Source: Idiomarina xiamenensis 10-D-4
Lineage (GTDB): Bacteria; Pseudomonadota; Gammaproteobacteria; Enterobacterales; Alteromonadaceae
Length of the DNA stretch: 64,000 bases
Direction of reading: 5' to 3'
NCBI RefSeq assembly: GCF_000299895.1
Contig: NZ_AMRG01000001.1
Coordinates: forward strand, 220,252 to 284,251
Below, piece after piece: positions 1 to 8,915 of the stretch (position 1 is the first letter of the stretch; each line of letters opens with the position of its first letter). The translations under genes were made by a program, and so were the position numbers. The notes under the pieces are model-generated. The model worked only from the letters and a program-made list of their open reading frames with translations. It did no database searches and was not told the origin of the DNA.

Positions 1-493
1 TGTCTTGGTGCTGGATCTGAATGCACAGATAGGCTGAATCCTCATCCATGCGGGCGGCAACATGGGTATGTGTATCGATAAATATCGGCACTAAGTAACG
101 TAGCAGCGTGTCGCGAAAGTAACCCTTTAACCAGTCGACATCGCGCTCGCTTAATTGCTGCTCTTCGAGTATGTAAATGTGCTTTTTAGCTAGGCTGCTG
201 TAGACCTCTAACCGAATGCGCTCAAAGTCCTCATGCAATTGCAGCACTTTCTTTTGAATTGATTGCAATAGCTGTTCTTCGTAGGCGCGAATGCTATCGC
301 TGGCGGCATATTGAATGCGGCGTCGCACATCGGCCACCCGAACCCGAAAGAATTCATCCAAGTTATTGGAGAAAATCCCTAAAAAGCGCACCCGCTCGAT
401 GACCGCGTTATCGTTATCCGCGGCTTCTTGCAAGACCCGTTCATTAAAGGCTAACCAACTTAATTCTTTAGCGTAAATAGGCAATTCGGTCAC
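1..493 (-). CDS. ppk1: Polyphosphate kinase 1, N-terminal part (cut by window edge)
   Basis: PPK1 makes long-chain polyphosphate from ATP reversibly. The reverse strand reads from a GTG at 493 through about 164 codons to the window edge without a stop. The product begins with the PPK1 N-terminal domain: ELSWLAFNERVLQEA near residue 7, then FLGIFSNNLDEFFRVR and VRRR, close to the E. coli protein. An in-frame TAA lies just upstream of the GTG, and AAGGATAAGG precedes it, so GTG is the start. The catalytic histidine region lies outside the window. It is divergent from pstC across about 130 bp holding a Pho box, which fits phosphate-starvation control of both sides. Confidence 0.93.
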   Translation of the reverse strand, partial: MTELPIYAKELSWLAFNERVLQEAADNDNAVIERVRFLGIFSNNLDEFFRVRVADVRRRIQYAASDSIRAYEEQLLQSIQKKVLQLHEDFERIRLEVYSSLAKKHIYILEEQQLSERDVDWLKGYFRDTLLRYLVPIFIDTHTHVAARMDEDSAYLCIQIQHQD

Positions 494-559
494 GGTACCT
501 TATCCTTATGCTGTGTTATCCCTAGCATGCACCGTTTCTGTGAATATTTTATGACAGCC

Positions 560-577
560 ATGTAACAATACTGTCAT
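560..577 (+). promoter_or_regulatory. Candidate Pho box (PhoB site) for pstCAB-phoU and/or ppk1
   Basis: ATGTAAC-AATA-CTGTCAT is two 7-bp repeats at an 11-bp period, the layout of a PhoB site (consensus CTGTCAT repeated). The second repeat is perfect and the first matches 4 of 7. A perfect inverted copy, ATGACAG, lies just upstream at 551-557. Its place between ppk1 and pstC is what PhoB control would predict; binding itself is inferred. Confidence 0.55.
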
Positions 578-624
578 ATAGTGTCGGTATACTTCGGCAA
601 CTTTAAAATGGTTAGAGGTATTTC

Positions 625-2874
625 ATGGCTTCCAACTCGTCGAAATACTTAGCAGCAAATCGCAGCCGCTTGCTCAAAGATCGCATGGCCCGCTGGGGTG
701 TGACCTTAGGCGGTAGCATGGTATTAATCGCGCTGCTGATGATTTTCTTCTACTTATTATACGTCGTAGAACCCATTTTTCGCTCAGTCAAGGTTGAGCC
801 GTTAACAGATTTTGCGGCGCCAGGCCAAGGCCAAACGCTGGCACTGGGCATGGAAGAGCAAGGCGAAATTGGTTATCGCTTTGACGACCAAGGGCTGGTG
901 ACCTTTTTTGCGGTTCAGGATAAACCCTCGCAGCAACGTCAGGCGGGGCAGGTACTGTTACAACAGCAATTGCTCGATGCGGCTGACATTACTGCCTTTG
1001 ACGCGACGCTGCCGGTCAATAATCGCTATGTTTACGCGATGAGCGGTGGTCGAGCACTGATCGTACAGCCAAAGTTTAGTGTTAGCTTTCCTAACAATGA
1101 GCGCTTAATTGAACCTTATGTCGAGGTGCTGAACGACGGCCAACCGTTATTGATTGACCAGCAGCAACGCCAGTTAAACCAGCTCGTCTATGAGTATGAC
1201 GACGCCACCATGCAGTTCGCTGCGGTGACCGCGGCAGGCGATTTACTGCTGACCCGTTTTAATGCCAATGAAGACTTTTTAACCGGTGCCGTCACGCTTG
1301 AGGCGAGCTATCAGCAAATTCCCTTTAACGGTGTCATTGACGAGCTGGAAATGACACCCGACCTACGCCAGTTGATGGTGCGTCGTGGTGAGCGTATTCA
1401 CGTTTATGATGTTAGCAGCGATGGTAATGTCAGCGAACGTCAGTTGCTCATTTCAGACAATAAAGCCATGGGTAAAATCACTACCGTGGAGTTATTGGCT
1501 GGGGCGTCCTCGATTATCATTGGTCACGACAGCGGTAAGATCTCACAATGGTTTCAGGTGGCTTCTGATGAAGGCCGGAATTATCAGTTTATTCGTAGCT
1601 TTGATAGCGGTAACAGTGCGGTTAAAGCGCTGGTGGTGGAATACTATCGACGCACATTTTACAGCGTGGCCGCCGATGGTGAACTGAATATCTTCCACAC
1701 CACCTCCGAGGCTGATTTGTATCATCAACGTCCAGCCGGTGTGGCGGTACAGCAAGCGGTTATCGATCCGCGTGCTAATCACTTGCTAGCGTTAAGCGAC
1801 GGCCGTCTGCATCTGTTTGACGTCGATAACGAACATCCCGAGGTGACTTGGAGCGGTTTATGGCATGAGGTCTGGTACGAGGGCTATCCCGAGCCGCAAT
1901 ATACTTGGCAGTCGACCTCCGGCTCCGATGACTTTGAACCCAAGTTCAGTTTAGTACCCATTTCGTTTGGTACCATCAAAGCGGCTGCCTACGCCATGTT
2001 ATTTGCTGTACCTATCGGCTTGGCCGCCGCAGTTTACACAGCCTACTTTATGTCGCCGTCGGTGCGTAAAGCGGTTAAGCCCACGGTTGAAATCATGGAA
2101 GCCTTACCGACCGTTATCTTGGGCTTTTTGGCGGGGCTCTGGTTAGCGCCCTTGGTCGAACAATATCTGCCGGGAATGATGGCGGTTCTGGTGTTGGTGC
2201 CGTTAGCCATCATTGCCACCGCATTTATCTGGAGCCGCTTGCCGACCCATATCCGCAGTAAAGTGAGCGATGGTCGTGCGGCCTTGCTACTGATGCCAAT
2301 TATTTTGCTGGTTGGCTACTTTGCCTTTGGCATGAGCCCGCTGATCGAGGACTGGCTGTTTGATGGCAACGTGCGTGGTTACCTCACCAATGAACTGGGC
2401 ATCACCTTTGATCAACGCAACTCGTTGGTGGTCGGTATTGCCATGGGATTTGCCGTGATCCCGACCATTTTCTCGATTGCCGAAGATGCCGTCTTTAGTG
2501 TGCCGAAGCATTTAACTCAGGGCTCGTTGGCGTTAGGCGCTACGCCTTGGCAGACGCTCACGCGAGTGGTGTTGTTAACCGCCAGTCCAGGGATTTTCTC
2601 GGCCATTATGATGGGCTTGGGGCGCGCCGTCGGCGAAACCATGATTGTATTAATGGCGACCGGTAACACGCCGATCATGGATTGGAATATTTTTGAGGGA
2701 ATGCGCACCTTGTCGGCCAACATAGCGGTTGAAATGCCTGAATCGGAAGTCGGCAGTTCACATTATCGCATCCTGTTCTTGGCGGCCTTCGTGCTGTTTA
2801 TCTTCACTTTCATCTTCAACACAGCAGCTGAATTTGTGCGCCAACGCCTGCGCGACAAATACAGTTCCATGTAA
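625..2874 (+). CDS. pstC: Phosphate ABC transporter permease PstC (long form)
   Basis: One of two inner-membrane permease subunits of the high-affinity phosphate importer. At 749 residues it is more than twice the E. coli length. One membrane segment (about residues 27-47) is followed by a large soluble domain of about 400 residues, probably periplasmic, then the permease domain from about residue 450. The cytoplasmic EAA loop that contacts PstB is seen at about residue 633 (GSLALGATPWQTL), followed by GRAVGETM. Long PstC proteins of this type are usual in Alteromonadales. The start ATG has AGAGGT five bases upstream. It heads pstCAB-phoU, and pstA follows after 17 bp. Confidence 0.95.
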   Translation: MASNSSKYLAANRSRLLKDRMARWGVTLGGSMVLIALLMIFFYLLYVVEPIFRSVKVEPLTDFAAPGQGQTLALGMEEQGEIGYRFDDQGLVTFFAVQDKPSQQRQAGQVLLQQQLLDAADITAFDATLPVNNRYVYAMSGGRALIVQPKFSVSFPNNERLIEPYVEVLNDGQPLLIDQQQRQLNQLVYEYDDATMQFAAVTAAGDLLLTRFNANEDFLTGAVTLEASYQQIPFNGVIDELEMTPDLRQLMVRRGERIHVYDVSSDGNVSERQLLISDNKAMGKITTVELLAGASSIIIGHDSGKISQWFQVASDEGRNYQFIRSFDSGNSAVKALVVEYYRRTFYSVAADGELNIFHTTSEADLYHQRPAGVAVQQAVIDPRANHLLALSDGRLHLFDVDNEHPEVTWSGLWHEVWYEGYPEPQYTWQSTSGSDDFEPKFSLVPISFGTIKAAAYAMLFAVPIGLAAAVYTAYFMSPSVRKAVKPTVEIMEALPTVILGFLAGLWLAPLVEQYLPGMMAVLVLVPLAIIATAFIWSRLPTHIRSKVSDGRAALLLMPIILLVGYFAFGMSPLIEDWLFDGNVRGYLTNELGITFDQRNSLVVGIAMGFAVIPTIFSIAEDAVFSVPKHLTQGSLALGATPWQTLTRVVLLTASPGIFSAIMMGLGRAVGETMIVLMATGNTPIMDWNIFEGMRTLSANIAVEMPESEVGSSHYRILFLAAFVLFIFTFIFNTAAEFVRQRLRDKYSSM

Positions 2875-2891
2875 ACGGCGAGAGGTTAAAC

Positions 2892-4550
2892 ATGAATAAG
2901 TGGTTTAAAACCGGCAAGCCATGGATTTGGTTAACAGCAGGCGCAGTGAGTGTCAGTTTGATTGCGGTGCTGGGATTGCTGTTGTTGATCGGCTGGCGCG
3001 GGCTATCATTCTTTTGGCCTGCGGCTATTCACGAATTTCAAGTAACGGCTGCCGATGGTAGCCAACGTACGCTGATCGGCGAGGTATACGACAGCGAGGA
3101 AATCCCGGTCACGCGGTTAGAAGAATCCGGCGTATTTTTAGAAAACTACGAGCACCTGACGGTCGAGCGTTACTTGGTGAAAATCGGTAACCGTGAGTTT
3201 GTGCCGTTGGATTTTACTTGGGTACTAGAGACATCGATTAGCGCCGACCAACAGCCGGCAGATCTGGCAGTGTTAGAGCGCAGCAAGGACGGTAATTTTT
3301 ATGGCTACGTGACCGATGTACTAGAAAATGGCGAATCCGTAGTCGATGATCCGGCCCAGTTAAGAAGCCTTTTATTTGAACGCATCGAACGTGCGGTGGC
3401 GCTCAATGAACAAGCCACAGAGCTTGAAGAAGGCGAGATCAATCACATCAACTATCAGCTCAACGAATTGCGTCTTGAGCGGCGCTCGCTGGAGTTAAAG
3501 GGCGAGTTAGACGCCACTGCCGAACAGCGCATTGCTGAGCAACAAGCGGCCTTGCGCGAACAATACCGTGAGGTCGAAAAGCATCTGTTTGATTTTCGTG
3601 AGCAAGCGCGTCGTGATGCGGTGGTGATGCGTGACATGCGCGGCGAACAAGTGCGCATTCCGATGTACCGGGTGTTGGACGCCAACTTTCCAAATGACAT
3701 GAATGTGTTTGAAAAGACCGGACACTTTTTTGCACAAATTGGTAAATTTGTTAGCCAAGATCCGCGCGAAGCGAACACCGAGGGTGGCGTATTCCCGGCC
3801 ATTTTCGGCACCGTTTTTATGGTGCTGTTGATGTCGATTATCGTGACCCCGTTTGGTGTGATTGCCGCGATTTATCTGCACGAATATGCCAAACGCAACG
3901 CGGTGACTAAAATTATTCGTATTGCCGTCATCAACTTAGCCGGTGTGCCGTCGATTGTGTATGGCGTGTTCGGTTTAGGTTTCTTTGTCTATATGGTCGG
4001 TGGCTCGTTAGATCAGCTGTTTTATCCCGAAGCGTTACCCAGCCCAACCTTTGGTACACCGGGCGTATTATGGTCGGCGCTAACACTTGCCATCTTGACC
4101 CTGCCGGTAGTGATTGTTTCGACCGAGGAAGGTTTATCGCGTATTCCTAGCTCGGTGCGCGAGGGTAGCTTAGCGTTAGGTGCGACCAAAGCTGAAACCA
4201 TCTGGCGTATTATCGTGCCAATGGCGTCGCCGGCCATTATGACCGGTTTGATTTTAGCGGTCGCCCGTGCCGCTGGCGAAGTGGCACCACTGATGTTGGT
4301 GGGAGTGGTGAAGTCGGCGCCGATGTTACCGGTAGACGGTAACTTCCCGTACTTCCATCTAGACCGTAAATTTATGCATTTAGGCTTTCATATCTACGAT
4401 GTCGGCTTTCAGAGCCCCAACGTCGAAGCAGCACGACCACTGGTTTATGCAACCTCATTCCTGTTGGTCACGGTCATTATTGGCCTAAACTTAACCGCGA
4501 TAGGGGTACGTAACCACCTGCGCGAAAAATACCGTGCGCTTGAACAGTAA
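2892..4550 (+). CDS. pstA: Phosphate ABC transporter permease PstA (long form)
   Basis: Second permease subunit of the phosphate importer, pairing with PstC and PstB. It has 552 residues: a membrane segment at about 14-36, an extra soluble region of about 250 residues that includes a charged, probably coiled-coil stretch (about 165-240, rich in E, L, R and Q), then the permease fold from about 298. The EAA loop is at about 424 (EGSLALGATKAET), followed by VARAAGEVAPLMLVG. The insert is larger than in E. coli PstA and matches the enlarged PstC, so the two extra domains may work together outside the membrane. AGAGGT precedes the ATG. Confidence 0.95.
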   Translation: MNKWFKTGKPWIWLTAGAVSVSLIAVLGLLLLIGWRGLSFFWPAAIHEFQVTAADGSQRTLIGEVYDSEEIPVTRLEESGVFLENYEHLTVERYLVKIGNREFVPLDFTWVLETSISADQQPADLAVLERSKDGNFYGYVTDVLENGESVVDDPAQLRSLLFERIERAVALNEQATELEEGEINHINYQLNELRLERRSLELKGELDATAEQRIAEQQAALREQYREVEKHLFDFREQARRDAVVMRDMRGEQVRIPMYRVLDANFPNDMNVFEKTGHFFAQIGKFVSQDPREANTEGGVFPAIFGTVFMVLLMSIIVTPFGVIAAIYLHEYAKRNAVTKIIRIAVINLAGVPSIVYGVFGLGFFVYMVGGSLDQLFYPEALPSPTFGTPGVLWSALTLAILTLPVVIVSTEEGLSRIPSSVREGSLALGATKAETIWRIIVPMASPAIMTGLILAVARAAGEVAPLMLVGVVKSAPMLPVDGNFPYFHLDRKFMHLGFHIYDVGFQSPNVEAARPLVYATSFLLVTVIIGLNLTAIGVRNHLREKYRALEQ

Positions 4551-4593
4551 GTCGACACGAATTTCAGATTAAGACGAGAGTAAGGTGAGTTAT

Positions 4594-5412
4594 ATGATTT
4601 CGGTTACTCCGAACACAAGCAATACAGAAACGCTTGATTTAGCGAACTTAACAACCGAACAAACGGCGTTAACCATTAATGACCTGAATTTGTATTACGG
4701 TGAAAATCAGGCGCTACATCAAGTGTCGATGGCCATCCCGAAAAACCGGGTAACCGCGTTTATCGGCCCATCGGGCTGCGGTAAATCAACGCTGTTACGT
4801 TGTATTAATCGCATGAATGACTTGGTCGAGATTTGTCGCATTGAAGGCGAGATCAAGCTGCACGACAAAAATATTTACGATAAAGATGTCGATGTGGCGG
4901 CCTTGCGTCGACGCATTGGTATGGTGTTTCAGCGACCCAATCCGTTCCCTAAGTCGATTTACGAGAACGTGGTCTACGGCATGCGCTTAATGGGTGTCAG
5001 TGACCGCCGCGTACTCGACGAAGTGGTAGAGAACTCGTTAAAGGGTGCGGCGCTATGGGACGAAGTTAAAGATCGTCTGAATGATAGTGCGTTCAGCTTA
5101 TCCGGCGGTCAGCAACAGCGGCTGGTAATCGCCCGTTCCATCGCCATTGAACCGGAAGTGTTGTTGTTAGACGAACCGACCTCGGCATTGGATCCTATTT
5201 CGACGCTGACCATCGAAGAGCTGATCACCGAGTTAAAAGCCAAGTACACCGTGGTTATCGTTACCCATAACATGCAACAAGCGGCGCGGGTATCGGACCA
5301 AACCGCCTTTATGTATATGGGCAAACTGATTGAGTACGCCGATACCAATACGTTATTTACCACGCCGTCAGAAAAGAAAACTGAAGACTACATTACGGGT
5401 CGTTACGGTTAA
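4594..5412 (+). CDS. pstB: Phosphate ABC transporter ATPase PstB
   Basis: ATPase that powers the Pst phosphate importer. From ATG 4594 the protein has 272 residues, with Walker [10 protein letters not shown] at about 58-66, signature LSGGQQQR at about 169 and Walker B LLLLDEP-type [12 protein letters not shown] at about 189. It ends with DYITGRYG, typical of PstB. A GTG three codons upstream (4585) is also open, but AAGGTGAG at 4582-4589 is well spaced for ATG 4594, and relatives of this group begin MIS, so I chose 4594. phoU follows closely. Confidence 0.95.
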   Translation: MISVTPNTSNTETLDLANLTTEQTALTINDLNLYYGENQALHQVSMAIPKNRVTAFIGPSGCGKSTLLRCINRMNDLVEICRIEGEIKLHDKNIYDKDVDVAALRRRIGMVFQRPNPFPKSIYENVVYGMRLMGVSDRRVLDEVVENSLKGAALWDEVKDRLNDSAFSLSGGQQQRLVIARSIAIEPEVLLLDEPTSALDPISTLTIEELITELKAKYTVVIVTHNMQQAARVSDQTAFMYMGKLIEYADTNTLFTTPSEKKTEDYITGRYG

Positions 5413-5426
5413 TAGGAGCGATGCAA

Positions 5427-6167
5427 ATGGATGCCAATTTAAACACCAGTAAACACATTTCTGGCAAATTTAACGAAGAGCTAGAAGCGGTTCGTAATAA
5501 AGTATTGAGCATGGGCGGCTTGGTCGAGCAACAGCTGCACAATGCCTTAATGGCGATTGAGAACTCTGACCAAGAGTTGGCCGAGCGGGTGCTAAGCAGC
5601 GACCATCGAGTCAACGATTTCGAGGTACAAATCGACGAAGCTTGTATTCAAATCATCGCTAAACGGCAGCCAGCTGCCAGCGATTTGCGTTTGGTTATCG
5701 CGATTTTCCGTACTATTGCTGACCTCGAACGCATTGGCGATGAAGCCGAGCGTATCGCGCGCGTGGCCAAAGAAAGCTTTAACAAGGACCAGCAGCAATT
5801 TTTGATCAGTCTGGAAAACCTCGGCTCGCAAGTGTTAGCAATGCTGCATAAAGTCTTGGATGCGTTTGCTCGCATGGATATTGAAGCGGCATTAGAAGTG
5901 CATCAGCAAGACGCGCAGGCCGATCGTCAATATGAGGCGCTAACCCGCCAGCTGATGACCTACATGATGGAAGATCCGCGCGGTATTCCTAAGGTTATGG
6001 ACGTGTTGTGGTCGGCGCGCTCGTTAGAACGCATCGGCGACCGCTGTCAGAACATCGCCGAGTACATCGTGTTCTTTGCCAAGGGTAAAGACGTGCGCCA
6101 TGTCTCGCCAGAGTCGATGGAGCGCACGGTCAAAGGTAGCGCGAGCAACAAGCCCGCGTCAGACTAA
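5427..6167 (+). CDS. phoU: Phosphate transport/signalling regulator PhoU
   Basis: PhoU links the Pst transporter to the PhoR/PhoB two-component system and keeps the Pho regulon off when phosphate is plentiful. The protein is helical and of normal size (246 residues), with the two repeated PhoU domains; KHISGKFNEELE near the start and RIGDEAERIARV and RIGDRCQNIAEYIV in the repeats are clear family motifs. The AGGAG at 5415-5419 lies only two bases from ATG 5421 but eight from ATG 5427, and E. coli PhoU also begins MD, so 5427 is preferred. It is the last gene of the pst operon; its stop codon lies in the first unit of a short tandem repeat. Confidence 0.94.
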   Translation: MDANLNTSKHISGKFNEELEAVRNKVLSMGGLVEQQLHNALMAIENSDQELAERVLSSDHRVNDFEVQIDEACIQIIAKRQPAASDLRLVIAIFRTIADLERIGDEAERIARVAKESFNKDQQQFLISLENLGSQVLAMLHKVLDAFARMDIEAALEVHQQDAQADRQYEALTRQLMTYMMEDPRGIPKVMDVLWSARSLERIGDRCQNIAEYIVFFAKGKDVRHVSPESMERTVKGSASNKPASD

Positions 6168-6223
6168 GTGAGCGGTAGCGCCGACTAATGTAGCGGTCAC
6201 TAATGTAGCCGTGACTAATAAAG
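6162..6223 (+). repeat. Short tandem repeat, unit about 15 bp (GACTAATGTAGCGGT)
   Basis: Four degenerate units beginning (G)ACTAA lie head to tail: at 6162, 6183, 6199 and 6213. The first contains the phoU stop codon and the last contains the serA stop codon on the other strand. It fills the gap between the two convergent genes. It does not form an obvious intrinsic terminator. Confidence 0.6.
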
Positions 6224-7456
6224 TACCCGGGTACGAATAGTGCCCGGGATATCTCGTAGCCGTTGTACCACCTCATCAGCGACTTTCGCTTCTGGGTCGA
6301 TATCGACGTCAATCACCACATAACCGACTTTTTCGTCGGTCTGTAAATACTGACCCGACACGTTAATATCTAAATCGGCCATGATCTGGTTGACCGCGGT
6401 CAGCATACCCGGGCGATTTTCGTGAATATGCAGTAAACGCCGCGAGGTGGCGTGTGTCGGTAAGCTAACTTCGGGGAAGTTAACCGCCGATAGTGTCGAG
6501 CCGTTATCGGAATAACGCACCAGCTTGCCCGCCACCTCAATACCGATATTGGCTTGTGCCTCCATGGTGGAGCCGCCGACATGTGGCGTTAATAAACACT
6601 GGGCAATACCGCGCAACGGCGATTCGAAGACCTCGTTGTTACTACTTGGCTCTTGTGGAAATACGTCAATAGCGGCGCCACTCAGTTGTTCATTTTTGAG
6701 GGCACTGGCGAGCGCATCGATGTCGACCACGGTGCCGCGTGACGCGTTAATCAACACGCTACTGGGCTTCATGGTGGCAATTTCTTTGGCACCGATAAGC
6801 CACTGGGTTTGCGGCGTTTCTGGCACATGCAGGGTGACTACGTCGGCTTGCTTTAACAAGCTCGGCAGGCTGGCCACCGCTTGTGCATTGCCCAGCGCCA
6901 ACTTGTCCTCGATGTCGTAAAACCGCACCTGCATACCCAGTTGTTCAGCCAAAATACCTAACTGTGTACCAATGTGACCATAGCCGATGATACCCAAGAC
7001 TTTGCCGCGAGCCTCGTACGAGCCCTGAGCAGACTTATCCCAACCGCCCTGATGAGCCGCCATATTTTTGGCTGGAATACGGCGCAACAGCATGATGATC
7101 TCGGCCAGCACCAATTCGGCGACACTGCGGGTGTTGCTAAAGGGCGCGTTAAACACCACCACGCCGCGCTCACGGGCGGCGTGCAAATCGACTTGGTTGG
7201 TACCAATACAAAAACAACCGACGGCGAGTAGCTTGTCGGCGTGCGCCAGCACTTTGGCGGTTAACTGCGTGCGTGAACGAATGCCGAGAAAATGCACTTG
7301 CTGGATTTTTTCGCAAAGTTGGTCTTCGTCAAGCGAACCCTTTATGTACTCAATATTGCTATAACCCTGACGCTCAAAGCTTTCGACGGCACTGGGGTGT
7401 ACTCCTTCAAGGAGTAGGATCTGAATTTTATCTTTGGCTAACGATACGTCGCTCAT
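6215..7456 (-). CDS. serA: D-3-phosphoglycerate dehydrogenase SerA
   Basis: Oxidises 3-phosphoglycerate to 3-phosphohydroxypyruvate with NAD, the first step of serine synthesis. It has 413 residues, close to E. coli SerA. The NAD-binding glycine motif GYGHIG is at 158-163; the catalytic trio of the D-2-hydroxyacid dehydrogenase family is visible as R240 (NASRGTVVD), E269 (FPQEP) and H292 (TPHVGGST). A C-terminal ACT domain (about 338-413, beginning LLHIHENRPGML) is where serine normally inhibits the enzyme. It lies 33 bp after rpiA in the same direction, a pairing common in this group. Confidence 0.96.
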   Translation of the reverse strand: MSDVSLAKDKIQILLLEGVHPSAVESFERQGYSNIEYIKGSLDEDQLCEKIQQVHFLGIRSRTQLTAKVLAHADKLLAVGCFCIGTNQVDLHAARERGVVVFNAPFSNTRSVAELVLAEIIMLLRRIPAKNMAAHQGGWDKSAQGSYEARGKVLGIIGYGHIGTQLGILAEQLGMQVRFYDIEDKLALGNAQAVASLPSLLKQADVVTLHVPETPQTQWLIGAKEIATMKPSSVLINASRGTVVDIDALASALKNEQLSGAAIDVFPQEPSSNNEVFESPLRGIAQCLLTPHVGGSTMEAQANIGIEVAGKLVRYSDNGSTLSAVNFPEVSLPTHATSRRLLHIHENRPGMLTAVNQIMADLDINVSGQYLQTDEKVGYVVIDVDIDPEAKVADEVVQRLRDIPGTIRTRVLY

Positions 7457-7489
7457 GACGCGGTCCTGTGCAAGTGGCTGATCGCCGAT

Positions 7490-8152
7490 TTAATCGGCAT
7501 GGCGTTGGTCGACGCCGCTGGCGCTGGCAATCAAGGCGATGTCGGCGCCGCGTTGGGCAAACAGACCGTTGGTCACCACACCCACGATGTTATTCAATTG
7601 TTGCTCAAGTTTCATCGGTTCAAGGATAGTTAAATTGTGAATATCCAAAATAAGGTTGCCGTTATCGGTGACAAAACCCTCACGCCAAACCGGATCGCCA
7701 CCCAATTTAACGATTTCGCGGGCGACATAAGAACGCGCCATCGGCAGCACTTCAACGGGCAACGGAAAACGACCTAAAACATCGACCAGTTTTGACTCAT
7801 CGGCGATACAAACAAAGCGTTTGGCAACTGCGGCGATGACTTTTTCGCGGGTTAACGCACCGCCACCGCCTTTGATCATTTGCAGGTGAGCGGTGATTTC
7901 ATCGGCACCGTCGACATACACCGGAATGTCGGCAGTATGATTGAGCTCAATAACCTCAATGCCGTGTTCTTGTAAGCGTTGAGTTGACGCCTCCGAACTC
8001 GATACCGCACCGGCGATGTCATCTTTCATGGTTGCTAGGGCATCGATAAAGTAATTCACGGTAGAGCCGGTGCCGACACCGACGATGGTGTTGGGTTCGA
8101 TGAATTCTAGCGCAGCTTGTGCGGCTTGTTGTTTCAGTTGTTTGGCGTCCAT
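7490..8152 (-). CDS. rpiA: Ribose-5-phosphate isomerase A
   Basis: Interconverts ribose-5-phosphate and ribulose-5-phosphate in the pentose phosphate pathway. It has 220 residues, the usual size. Family motifs are present in order: GTGST at 27-31 (phosphate binding), DGADE at 81-85, KGGGGAL at 94-100, with E103 of TREK at the position of the catalytic base. It lies upstream of serA and is probably co-transcribed with it. Confidence 0.96.
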   Translation of the reverse strand: MDAKQLKQQAAQAALEFIEPNTIVGVGTGSTVNYFIDALATMKDDIAGAVSSSEASTQRLQEHGIEVIELNHTADIPVYVDGADEITAHLQMIKGGGGALTREKVIAAVAKRFVCIADESKLVDVLGRFPLPVEVLPMARSYVAREIVKLGGDPVWREGFVTDNGNLILDIHNLTILEPMKLEQQLNNIVGVVTNGLFAQRGADIALIASASGVDQRHAD

Positions 8153-8217
8153 TAATAATTGCTCGTCGTTAGTTAGGCGTTAGTTGGTTAAAGGCCAAAA
8201 ATTTGCTTATTGGCTCA

Positions 8218-8865
8218 TTAAGCGTTGTCGCTAGGCGAACCACTGTCAAACCGGTAATAGCGTGTTGGCGTCACAATTAAAGGTAAGGGGACATCCCAAG
8301 CGGCACTGGGTAAGCGCTCGACTTGTTGACAGTCATATGCCAAGCCCGCTACCTGTAGCTGTGGGTAGCGGCCAAAAGTACGGTCATAAAAGCCACCACC
8401 CATGCCCAATCGCTGACCCTGCTGATCAAAACCGACCAGTGGTGTGAACAGCCAATCAATTTGCGCTAAAGGCACGACCTTACGGCAGTCTAGTTGTGGC
8501 TCGGCAATACCAAAGCGATTTAAGTTCAGCGCTTGCTGACCATCATCGTGTAAAAACAGCAGTTGGCCTCGATTAATCGGGTGTAATACCGGTAACAGCA
8601 GGCGCTGTCCATGCTGCCGTAGCGCTTGTAGTAATGGCTCGGTATTCAATTCGTCGGCAAAGCTGTGATACAGCGCTACGGTCAATTTAGCCGGTGACGA
8701 CGCGAGTAGCGGCAACACTTGCTCGACCAGTCGTTGCGCTGCCTGCTGGCGTTGTTGCGGCGATAACGCCGCGCGGCGTTGCTTCAGCTGCTGGCGTAAT
8801 TGCTGACGCTGTGCTTGGTCAGTTGCTGGCAATTGCCGCTGACGCTGGCTGTTGCTATGCTGCAT
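8218..8865 (-). CDS. ygfA: 5-formyltetrahydrofolate cyclo-ligase (YgfA)
   Basis: Converts 5-formyl-THF to 5,10-methenyl-THF with ATP, returning stored folate to one-carbon metabolism. It has 215 residues with the conserved FGIAEP (118-123) and C-terminal GMGGGFYDR (154-162). The first 45 residues are unusually rich in Q and R and may be a disordered extension. In many gammaproteobacteria this gene directly follows zapA and 6S RNA; here an amidohydrolase gene on the other strand separates them. It faces away from that gene across only 50 bp, so the two promoters must be packed closely. Confidence 0.92.
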   Translation of the reverse strand: MQHSNSQRQRQLPATDQAQRQQLRQQLKQRRAALSPQQRQQAAQRLVEQVLPLLASSPAKLTVALYHSFADELNTEPLLQALRQHGQRLLLPVLHPINRGQLLFLHDDGQQALNLNRFGIAEPQLDCRKVVPLAQIDWLFTPLVGFDQQGQRLGMGGGFYDRTFGRYPQLQVAGLAYDCQQVERLPSAAWDVPLPLIVTPTRYYRFDSGSPSDNA

Positions 8866-8915
8866 GAATTATCAGCACCTTAACTCAATATTATAATAAA
8901 ACCTTAGGATACCTT

